Shown here in pieces: positions 54,066-61,136 of a stretch of 61,136 bases of DNA (position 1 is the first letter of the stretch; the number at the start of each line of letters is the position of its first letter). The position numbers and the translations under genes were made by a program. The stretch is from Aestuariivita boseongensis (GTDB lineage Bacteria; Pseudomonadota; Alphaproteobacteria; Rhodobacterales; Rhodobacteraceae). The stretch covers positions 1-61,136 of the forward strand of contig NZ_JXYH01000020.1 in assembly GCF_001262635.1 (NCBI RefSeq), given 5' to 3'. The notes beneath the pieces are model-generated. The model did no database searches. It saw nothing but the letters and a program-made list of their open reading frames with translations, and was not told the DNA's origin.

Positions 54066-55789
54066 TCCGCGACGCCCTCGCGAAAGCGCAAAATGGTGTC
54101 CCATCGGGGGTTGTCGTCGCCCAAATGGCGCAAAGCGCCCCAGCTGCCCCATTTCGACAAGCGCGAGACATCGTTATAGACGTTGAACGGACCGTCGGTG
54201 ACGGCAGACCAGCCCGCGATCAGATGGGCGTAAAGCGCTCCCATTTCCGTGCTGTAATTCAGATGCCGGAAGAAGGCGTCGAGCGCCTCATCCTCGACCA
54301 ATGCGCCCACGCCCACCACATGGGTTCCGCCTTCATACATGATAAGCTCCAACCCGTGGGCGCGGGCCACGTCCCCGTGATAAGGGAAAACGCGGGTTTT
54401 CAGATCGGCAATGGACCCGCGCGGCGCACCGCTGATGCTGCCGTCATACAGCTCTGACGCGGCCAACGCGGTGGCGTGGTCATAGGCGCGGCGGGTGACA
54501 TAGGCGTCGTAGGCTGCACCCGTCAGGCCCTGTTCGGCGGCGGCGGCTTCGGCCCGCGCGCGGCTCTCGGCCAGCCATTGGCGGAGCAGGGGCAGTTTCG
54601 GCTCTTCCCCCAGACCGGCCTGGAGATATCCGGTGATGGCATAGGCGTCGAACAGCGTATAAGGCGCAGGGTTGCCGGGCGTTTCAGCCTGCCAGAGAGG
54701 GGCGTAAAGCGCCTGATCCTCAAGCCCCAGCCAATCGGCCTGAGTTGACAGGACGGTGACCAGTTGGTCGGGACGGTCCGCGAAGACATCGCGCCAGATC
54801 TGCGCCATTTGAGCGGCGCGCATGCCGTAGAATTGCATCCACTGATTGTCCTGTCCCCAACGCACCTTTGCCTGCGCATCGGCCCAGGCGGCCTGGGCAA
54901 AGCCCCAGTTCCAGACCTCGTTCGAGTATTCGACGAAGACGCGGGTATCTGTCGGGAGGCGGTCTTTCACCATTGTGGCAGTGTTCCGGAAAAACCCGTC
55001 ATCGGCCTGATGCGGCAGGGTCAGCCAGGTGTCGGCACCGATCCGGGCTGAAAGGTCCAGGATCATCTCCATCGGGACGCCGCGCCAGGTGAAGCTGTAA
55101 TCGTCCGGGCGGGGGCGGTCTTCCCACGCAGTCAAAGTGGAATTGTTCGTTTGCATCCAGTTCATGAACCGCAGCCCGTCAAACCCGCGCAGCACGGCCA
55201 GGAAATCGGGGTTGAAGACGGCGCCCTGATCGTAAAGCGCGGCACGATCTTTGCGCATGACGGTGATGTTGCGCAGGTAATCCCCGGTGCCCTGCCGGTC
55301 GGTGCGCTGGATCCTGATGTCGACCCCGCCGGGGCCGGGGGTGAAATCGAAGCTGATGCGGCCGGGGCCATAGCGGACATTCTGCGCGCGGCCCGAAACC
55401 TCGACAATCCCGTCGCCTTCAAATCGCAGGAGGTAGCGGCCCGAGAGGGTCATAGCCTCTTCCGGCAGATCGGTCATGATCAGCGTTCCGATGGAGCCAA
55501 GCTCGCCCGGGATGCGTGTGGGCCAGCCCTGCGCGTCGAGAAGCCCCAGCGCATGCAGGTCGGTGTCGGTCATCCCGCCCCAGCGGCCGGGCAGATGGCC
55601 GATCCAGGGACGGGCGGCCTTCATGCGGTCGATAAAGGGCTGTTGCGTGCCCCAATCGGCCAGCGTGGAGAGGTTGATGAACATGGGCACCGGCCTGTCC
55701 GGCTGCGCGGGTGGGATCGGTTGCGGATCGGCGGTTGCCAGCGGTGCCAGAAGACACCAGCCGATCAGCGCAAGCGCGCGCCGGATCAT
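54062..55789 (-). CDS. secreted glycoside-hydrolase-like protein (clan A-type TIM barrel)
   Basis: 575 residues with a signal peptide (MIRRALALIGWCLLAPLATA). The C-terminal two-thirds looks like a TIM-barrel glycosidase: FVEYSNEVWNWGF holds the Asn290-Glu291 pair expected of a clan A acid/base, and LELIMYEGGTHVVG holds Glu486 as a candidate nucleophile. The N-terminal part (GRYLLRFEGDGIVEVSGRAQ) may be a beta-sandwich. It probably trims or modifies an exported polysaccharide in the periplasm. It overlaps the SGNH-type gene by 4 bases and ends the NRPS operon. No named GH family is certain. Confidence 0.78.
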   Translation of the reverse strand: MIRRALALIGWCLLAPLATADPQPIPPAQPDRPVPMFINLSTLADWGTQQPFIDRMKAARPWIGHLPGRWGGMTDTDLHALGLLDAQGWPTRIPGELGSIGTLIMTDLPEEAMTLSGRYLLRFEGDGIVEVSGRAQNVRYGPGRISFDFTPGPGGVDIRIQRTDRQGTGDYLRNITVMRKDRAALYDQGAVFNPDFLAVLRGFDGLRFMNWMQTNNSTLTAWEDRPRPDDYSFTWRGVPMEMILDLSARIGADTWLTLPHQADDGFFRNTATMVKDRLPTDTRVFVEYSNEVWNWGFAQAAWADAQAKVRWGQDNQWMQFYGMRAAQMAQIWRDVFADRPDQLVTVLSTQADWLGLEDQALYAPLWQAETPGNPAPYTLFDAYAITGYLQAGLGEEPKLPLLRQWLAESRARAEAAAAEQGLTGAAYDAYVTRRAYDHATALAASELYDGSISGAPRGSIADLKTRVFPYHGDVARAHGLELIMYEGGTHVVGVGALVEDEALDAFFRHLNYSTEMGALYAHLIAGWSAVTDGPFNVYNDVSRLSKWGSWGALRHLGDDNPRWDTILRFREGVAD

Positions 55790-56739
55790 GTCCCCACGCC
55801 GGTTTCCGGCAGGTTCTGGATGACGTGCCAGACGACCTCCTGCATCAGGCGGGCAGCGTCGGGCGTGGGCGCAGTGGCGGGGGAGCCATCGGCGCGGTTC
55901 AGTTGCGCGGGCAGCCCGATGGGCGAGCGTTTGTAGAGCACCGCATAATGGGTGAGCGCCACAAGGTATTTGCCCAGATCGCTGAGGTGGATCATGTCCA
56001 GCGCGCCGTTCGCGTCACGGGCAAACAGCGCGGTACGGTCGGCCACATTGCCCACGCCGCCCTGCGCTTCGACGCGGCGGGTGAATGCGGCCATAACCTG
56101 GCCTGCGGGGATAATGCGCGTGGCGCGGTCCGTGCCCGATTGGCGGATGTCGCCGGCCAGAATCTTGCCCTGCCACAGCGTTTCGAAATCCCGGTCCAGA
56201 CGGGTCAGCCAGCCGTCGGGATCGTCCAGCCGGTGCCAGGTTTCATAGAGATAGACGCGGGTCGTCAGCGAGGCTTCGCGCGCAAGATCGGCCCAGTTGC
56301 TTTTGTACTTGGGGCTGTCGTGATGGGCGATGGCATCGCGCAGTTCGACCATTTCGGTCAGGATGACGGCGTCGAAATCTCCGGAACGGATCGCCTCGCG
56401 CGCGGGCAGGAAGCGGGGATGGTCGTTTTCCTGATCGAACCCGTTGATTGGCACTTCGGGGTACCAGTGCTGGCGCAGGGAGGTGCCCCAGCCCAACTGG
56501 CTGGCATGGCTGTGGCCTGCGCCTGCAAGCTGTTCAAGCATGGCGGGCATGTCGCGGCCCACAAGCGAATGACCCAGATGGAAGACGCGCAGTGGCTCAA
56601 GCGGTGGAGAAAGCGGCGTGGCATGGGCCTTGTCCAGCAGCTCCTGGGTTTGTGCATCAAGAGCCGGGCGAAAGACGTAAAGCGCCGCGGCCATGATCGC
56701 CGCCAGAATGAGAAGCGTTGTCAGTCGTCTCTTGCGCAT
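55786..56739 (-). CDS. membrane-anchored SGNH/GDSL-like hydrolase
   Basis: 317 residues. One N-terminal helix (TTLLILAAIMAAALYVF) anchors it in the membrane. RVFHLGHSLVGRDMPAMLEQL resembles the block I Ser of SGNH esterases (G-H-S in place of G-D-S), and DMIHLSDLGKYLVAL resembles the block V Asp-x-x-His. These point to an O-acetylesterase or acyltransferase acting on polysaccharide in the periplasm. It overlaps the GH-like gene (ATGA) and is 13 bases after the PPTase gene. The family call is moderate. Confidence 0.72.
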   Translation of the reverse strand: MRKRRLTTLLILAAIMAAALYVFRPALDAQTQELLDKAHATPLSPPLEPLRVFHLGHSLVGRDMPAMLEQLAGAGHSHASQLGWGTSLRQHWYPEVPINGFDQENDHPRFLPAREAIRSGDFDAVILTEMVELRDAIAHHDSPKYKSNWADLAREASLTTRVYLYETWHRLDDPDGWLTRLDRDFETLWQGKILAGDIRQSGTDRATRIIPAGQVMAAFTRRVEAQGGVGNVADRTALFARDANGALDMIHLSDLGKYLVALTHYAVLYKRSPIGLPAQLNRADGSPATAPTPDAARLMQEVVWHVIQNLPETGVGT

Positions 56740-56752
56740 GCTGGTCCCTGTC

Positions 56753-57445
56753 TTATGCCGGAATGCGCGCCACGCAGATCAGATGGCCCCTGATCTGCCC
56801 ATGGCGGCCCGTGATCCGGTCACCTGCAGAAAACGGCCCCACCGATTGACGGAACGTGGCGCGAAACCCGGTATGGTCGGGGAAGATGATGTCAAAAGCG
56901 TCAAAGTCCAGCAATGCCCCGGACAGCGCGTATTGGCATTTGTATGCCGCCTCCTTGGCGCAGAAGATCCGTTTGGCCGCGAGGGGGCGAGCCGCATCCG
57001 GCAGGCTGGCAAGCCAGGCGCGTTCCGCGCGGGTGCAGACGGTGTCCCAAAGCGCGGGGTCAAGCCCTTCGATAGGTTCGATATCCACGCCCAGCCCGCT
57101 GGTATTGGATGCCAGATCGGCGATGGCCACGCAAAGTGCACCGCTGTGGCTGAGGCTGGCGCGGACATGGTCAGGCAGCTCTGGCGCGCGGTCATCGCGC
57201 ATGGGGATCGCGCAGGGTGGCAGACGAAGCCCCACGATGGCCTGACGCAGCGCGTCGCGTCCGGCCAGGAATTCACGCCGACGGATGGCGCGCATGGGCG
57301 GCAGGCAGGCGGCTTCTTCCGGATAGGCGGCAGAGCGGGGATGCGTGGGATCGGTGACCGCGACCGACAGGTCCCATGGGAGAAGGGCGGTTACATCTTT
57401 CTCAAGGTCATAAAGCATATTTGGAACAGGAGCTTGAAGGGCCAT
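56753..57445 (-). CDS. 4'-phosphopantetheinyl transferase (EntD/Sfp type)
   Basis: 230 residues. It transfers phosphopantetheine from CoA to the carrier-protein serine. Motifs are RREFLAGRDALRQAI, ASLSHSGALCVAIA, the Mg-binding GLGVDIEPIEG and the catalytic FCAKEAAYKCQY, as in EntD-type enzymes. The gene starts 2 bases after the NRPS stop, so it is clearly the dedicated activator of that synthetase. It shares the operon with the SGNH-type and GH-like genes. Confidence 0.94.
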   Translation of the reverse strand: MALQAPVPNMLYDLEKDVTALLPWDLSVAVTDPTHPRSAAYPEEAACLPPMRAIRRREFLAGRDALRQAIVGLRLPPCAIPMRDDRAPELPDHVRASLSHSGALCVAIADLASNTSGLGVDIEPIEGLDPALWDTVCTRAERAWLASLPDAARPLAAKRIFCAKEAAYKCQYALSGALLDFDAFDIIFPDHTGFRATFRQSVGPFSAGDRITGRHGQIRGHLICVARIPA

Positions 57446-57447
57446 CT

Positions 57448-60400
57448 TTAACCTACTTTCGCGCGCCGGTTTGCGCGCATTGCCTTGCGTTTCAGGATCA
57501 CGTCGCTGCGGGTCTGGCCCGAGGCGGGCTCTACCGGGGCTTGAGGAGACGTGTTGCTGCCGTCGAGATGCCGGGTCAGACCTGCGAGTGTGGGGAAGCG
57601 GAAGATATCGGTGATCGAGATATCTGAGCGCCCGAGGGCGGCCTTGATATCCCGATGCGCCTGCACTGCCAGAAGCGAATGGCCACCCAAAGCGAAGAAA
57701 TTGTCGTCAGGCCCGATCGTCTGAACGCCCAGAATGTTGCGCCAGATCTGCGCGATCTGTTGCCCGGTGTTGCGGGTGTCGCTGACGATCACGGGCCGGG
57801 GTGGATCGGCCGGAAGCGCCGGCGCCTGGGGATCGGGCAGGGCCTTGCGGTCGATCTTGCGGTTGGGCGTCAGCGGGAAGGCATCCATCCGGGTGAAACT
57901 GGCTGGCACCATCGCATCGGGCAGATGGGCGGTGAGGTGGGCGCGCAAGGCGGCCTCGTCCACCGGGCCTTGCGCGGTGTAATAGGCGGCAAGCGCTACG
58001 GCACCGGATTGTGTTTTTCGATCTGTAACAACGGCTTGAGAGATAAAGTTCATCTCGGTCATGGCCGCCTCAATCTCGCCTAGTTCGATGCGCTGGCCGC
58101 GGATTTTGACCTGAGTGTCGTTGCGGCCCAGGAATTCCGGTACGCCATCGCCGCGCAGGCAGACCAGATCGCCAGTACGATAGACATGGGCGTCACCCAA
58201 ATCGACAAAACGGTCTGCCGTCATCTCGGGGCGCTGCCAGTAACCGGGGGTCACGCCATCGCCGCCGATGCAGAGTTCTCCGGCGACGCCCACGGGCGCT
58301 TCGCGGCCCGAGGCGTCCAGAACATGCAGCGAGGTATTGGCGATGGGCCTGCCGATGGGCACGGTGGAGCCGGGTGCGTCCGGCACCGGCATCATGGTGG
58401 ACCAGATCGTGGTTTCGGTCGGGCCGTACATGTTGGTGATGCGCGCGCGTGTGGCTTTGCGCAGGTCAGTGACCAGCGCGCCCGGAAGCGCCTCACCCCC
58501 GATAAGCAACTGTCTGACGCGCGACAGGGCCAGCCGCGCCTCGTCATTCATGGCGATGATCTGCGCCATGGAGGGCGTGCATTGCAGATGGCTCACGTCA
58601 TGGCGGATGATCTGTGCGGCAAGGGAGAAGTCGTCCGGGGCCAGTTCCGCTGGCGCATTGGCGGCTTTCAGCACCTGGGCCAGCGGGCGCAGCCCGTCCA
58701 TCACCTGCGCGACCGGGATGCCATAATCGATCAGGCAGGCGATTTCGGTAACGCCGATGCGCTTGACCTGTTCGACGCGGGCCAGTGCGTCATCAACGGT
58801 GCCGAACAGGCCGGAGTCCTCGAAATACCGTTCGAACGCGAAATCGAGGATGGCTTCAAGTTCATCCTCGGACAACGAGCCAAGATCCATCTGGAACGGA
58901 TTGGTCACGCCCTTGGGCTTTTTGAAGGCCGGGAAGGCCCAGGCATATTGTTTGATCAGCCCGGCGGCAGAGCGCAGGTAATCTTTCATCGGGCCGCGCG
59001 CCACGTCGCGGGCGGTGTCGCGGTCAGCGGCCAGATAGGTGTGCAGCATCAGCGTGACGGTGAAATCATCCGGGTCGTGGCCGGCCTTGCGCAGCGCGTC
59101 GTGATAGATGGCGATTTTCTCGCCCACCTCGTCCACGCTCTGGCCCAGAAGGTGGGTCAGCACATTGGCCCCGATTTCACCGGCTTCGCGCCAGGTATCG
59201 GGATTACCTGCCGTGGTCACCCAGATTGGCAGTTCTTTCGACACGGGACGCGGTTGGGTGACGACGTCATGCAGGGAGCCATCGGCCTTGGCAAAGCCCA
59301 CAGGTTCCCCGCGCCAGAGTTTGCGCAGATCCTCGATCGCGCGGTACATGGCGGGTTTGTTTTCGGGCGGCGTGTTTTCGGGGCGCAGGACGAAATCATC
59401 CGGCTGCCAGCCCGAGGCGATGGCCAGCCCCGCGCGCCCGTTGGTGAGGTTGTCGATGACGGACCATTCCTCGGCAATCCGGGCGGTGTGGTGGAGCGGC
59501 GCCACGCAGGAGCCTGCGCGCACTGACAGGTTACGGGTAACGGCGGCGACGGCGGCGCCGGTGACCGATGGGTTGGGGTACGGGCCGCCGAAGGCGTGGA
59601 AATGCCGTTCCGGCGTCCAGACCGCGTTGAACCCATGGGTATCGGCGAATTTCGCGCCTTCCAGCAGAAGCGCGTATTTGTCCCGACCCACGCCGTCGTC
59701 ATTGCCCCAATAGAACAGGTTGAAGTCGATCTTGCGGCCCGGCAGGCGGATTGGGCCGTTCGACACGGCGGCGCGGTTCTGATCGCCCATCAGCACGACC
59801 TTGAACCCGCGTGCGAGGGTATAGAAAAGCTCGAGCACCGAGATATCGAACGCCATGGAGGTCACCGCCGCCCAGGTCTGCCCCAGGGTCTGGTCGATCT
59901 CGGCATCCATGCCGGTGAAGAAGTTGACCACGTTGCGATGGGTGACCATGACGCCTTTGGGCACTCCGGTAGAGCCGGAGGTATAGATCAGATAGGCGGT
60001 GCCCAGCGCGTCGGCCCTTGTCTGCACCGGTTCCGGCGCCGGGGTCACATCGTCGAGGACCAGAAGCTGCGCGTCATGGGTGGGCAGGGTGGCCGCGAGG
60101 CCCTTTTGCGTCACAATCAGCCGTGTCCCGCTGTCGGCGATGTAATGCGCGATCCGGTCGGCGGGGTAATCCGGGTCAAGCGGGATATAGGCGGCACCGG
60201 CTTTCATGATGCCCAAAGCGGCCGCAACCATGTCGATGGAGCGGCGGGTGTAAAGACCCACATGCGCGCCCTGTTCGATGCCCTGCGCGATCAGCGCATG
60301 GGCAATGGCGTCGACCCGCTGGCCAAGATCGGCATAGGTGATCTGCTGGTCTTCAAAAACGATCGCTGTGGCATCAGGTGATTTGGCGGCTTGCTGGTCG

Positions 60401-61136
60401 AAAGCAGCGGGAATTGTCAGGCTTTGGTCATAGGGGGTTGCCGTCTGGTTCCAGCTGGTCAGCAGCGCGCGTTCCGAGGGCGGCAGGGCCGGGCAATCGG
60501 CAAGGGCTGTGTCATTCTCCGCCTGCTCCAGCCACTCGGCGATATGGGCCAACCGTTGGGCCAGGATCTGCGCCATGGCGGCGTCGATGCGGGTGGCGTC
60601 GTAATGGATATGCCCGGTATCCGGCGTGGCGCAGATGACGGAGCCTTGCACGGGTTCCGCGCCTGCTGCGATGGCCAGATGGGGCGTGTCCAGCGCGCCC
60701 AGATCAGGATCGCGCAGGATCAGGTCACGGGCGAAGGTTGCGCGGGTGGCGCGTTGTGTCATTTCTGCCGTCACGGCGTCGAAATGCTGGGCCTTGGTCG
60801 CCACGTCGGGCAGGGTCATCGGGGACCAATCGGCGAAATAGCCGGGTGCGGCCTGATGCGCCTTGAGAAGTGAGGTTGAGGCGACGGCCAGATCGCCCGG
60901 CTGATCCGGTCCGCAGGACAGCCGCGCCCAGATCAGTGCTGCTTCCAGCGCGTGGTCGGGTAGGGGCAGGGGCAGGGTCTGCCAATCGGGTTTGCCGTCG
61001 GCCCGCTTGGCCAGCATCAACTGCGCGGGCCGGGCTCCGGCAAGGGTTTTGCGCCAGAACGGGTCATGGGCGGCGATCTCTTCATGCGCCTTTTGCAGGG
61101 CGGCGTCGTCTTCGGGCAAAAAGACCGGCAGGCGCA
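57448..61136 (-). CDS. nonribosomal peptide synthetase (partial): C - A with inserted luciferase-like monooxygenase - PCP
   Basis: The frame is open at the window edge, so the N-terminus is missing; residues are counted from 61119. Visible order: the C-terminal half of a condensation-like domain (1-225), the first part of the adenylation domain (235-456) with YTSGSTGVPKG, an inserted FMN-dependent luciferase-like domain (457-815, about 58675-59751) with DFNLFYWG and the ERHFHAFGGPYPNPS segment, the rest of A (820-1095) with NMYGPTETTIW and YRTGDL, then a carrier protein with Ser1148 in FFALGGHSLL. The insertion is between motifs A4 and A5. The ten-residue code reads DILQLGMIWK, one change from the glycine code. 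No thioesterase follows, only a basic tail. Confidence 0.93.
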   Translation of the reverse strand, partial: RLPVFLPEDDAALQKAHEEIAAHDPFWRKTLAGARPAQLMLAKRADGKPDWQTLPLPLPDHALEAALIWARLSCGPDQPGDLAVASTSLLKAHQAAPGYFADWSPMTLPDVATKAQHFDAVTAEMTQRATRATFARDLILRDPDLGALDTPHLAIAAGAEPVQGSVICATPDTGHIHYDATRIDAAMAQILAQRLAHIAEWLEQAENDTALADCPALPPSERALLTSWNQTATPYDQSLTIPAAFDQQAAKSPDATAIVFEDQQITYADLGQRVDAIAHALIAQGIEQGAHVGLYTRRSIDMVAAALGIMKAGAAYIPLDPDYPADRIAHYIADSGTRLIVTQKGLAATLPTHDAQLLVLDDVTPAPEPVQTRADALGTAYLIYTSGSTGVPKGVMVTHRNVVNFFTGMDAEIDQTLGQTWAAVTSMAFDISVLELFYTLARGFKVVLMGDQNRAAVSNGPIRLPGRKIDFNLFYWGNDDGVGRDKYALLLEGAKFADTHGFNAVWTPERHFHAFGGPYPNPSVTGAAVAAVTRNLSVRAGSCVAPLHHTARIAEEWSVIDNLTNGRAGLAIASGWQPDDFVLRPENTPPENKPAMYRAIEDLRKLWRGEPVGFAKADGSLHDVVTQPRPVSKELPIWVTTAGNPDTWREAGEIGANVLTHLLGQSVDEVGEKIAIYHDALRKAGHDPDDFTVTLMLHTYLAADRDTARDVARGPMKDYLRSAAGLIKQYAWAFPAFKKPKGVTNPFQMDLGSLSEDELEAILDFAFERYFEDSGLFGTVDDALARVEQVKRIGVTEIACLIDYGIPVAQVMDGLRPLAQVLKAANAPAELAPDDFSLAAQIIRHDVSHLQCTPSMAQIIAMNDEARLALSRVRQLLIGGEALPGALVTDLRKATRARITNMYGPTETTIWSTMMPVPDAPGSTVPIGRPIANTSLHVLDASGREAPVGVAGELCIGGDGVTPGYWQRPEMTADRFVDLGDAHVYRTGDLVCLRGDGVPEFLGRNDTQVKIRGQRIELGEIEAAMTEMNFISQAVVTDRKTQSGAVALAAYYTAQGPVDEAALRAHLTAHLPDAMVPASFTRMDAFPLTPNRKIDRKALPDPQAPALPADPPRPVIVSDTRNTGQQIAQIWRNILGVQTIGPDDNFFALGGHSLLAVQAHRDIKAALGRSDISITDIFRFPTLAGLTRHLDGSNTSPQAPVEPASGQTRSDVILKRKAMRANRRAKVG

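Overview
The window is GC-rich, gene-dense DNA that looks like a chromosome segment of a Rhodobacterales alphaproteobacterium (roseobacter/Paracoccaceae type). The assignment rests on gene content: Usg beside gyrA, head-to-head DUF6456 and DUF6477 genes, tandem Lin0512 genes with an MttB-like gene, a zwf-pgl-pgi Entner-Doudoroff operon, class II DAHP synthase, trmJ-ctaA-M32 peptidase order, and a DmdB-like acyl-CoA ligase. No tRNA, rRNA, CRISPR array, transposase or phage gene was seen.

Left part (1-17.8 kb): TetR fragment, PPK2 kinase, alpha/beta hydrolase, metA with the acetyl-CoA-type Glu111, a P-loop ATPase, two EamA transporters, a small monooxygenase-fold protein, and a block of three sugar/glycan-type methyltransferase genes whose first member is split by an in-frame TGA. 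guaA follows. A compact, strongly self-complementary intergenic element separates it from the Lin0512 pair and an MttB-like methyltransferase. Then come DUF6477/DUF6456, lipA, an EEP nuclease/phosphatase and a GlxA-type regulator.

Middle part (17.9-47.3 kb): class II DAHP synthase, a P450 with a small unknown protein, DUF502, psuG-psuK, DUF4198 and HupE genes whose start codons overlap head to head, a divergent ThiE paralogue, trmJ, ctaA, an M32 carboxypeptidase, a thioesterase, gyrA, usg, a radical SAM protein, zwf-pgl-pgi, a thioesterase, an acyl-CoA ligase, a 50-codon gene plus hemP behind an inverted-repeat promoter, a gamma-glutamyltransferase, a GST, and an MhqD/MhqO-like pair with a divergent LysR regulator.

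Right part (47.3-61.1 kb) is the accessory region. It is an exopolysaccharide locus with a sugar-phosphate transferase, a CpsD-like ATPase lacking the Walker A lysine, a Wzz-like copolymerase, a flippase and a glycosyltransferase. Facing it is a tightly packed four-gene operon: a truncated NRPS, its phosphopantetheinyl transferase, an SGNH-type membrane-anchored protein and a secreted glycoside-hydrolase-like protein. The NRPS adenylation domain carries an inserted luciferase-like monooxygenase between motifs A4 and A5 and has a glycine-type specificity code. The arrangement suggests an oxidative glycine-processing NRPS module coupled to cell-surface polysaccharide metabolism, which is the most interesting system in the window.

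Gene ends carry two families of dispersed hairpins: perfect 20-22 bp palindromes centred on TTCGAA (seven copies in three clusters), and elements containing the 13-mer GCTTCTTTCTGGC (three copies). Both probably serve as terminators.
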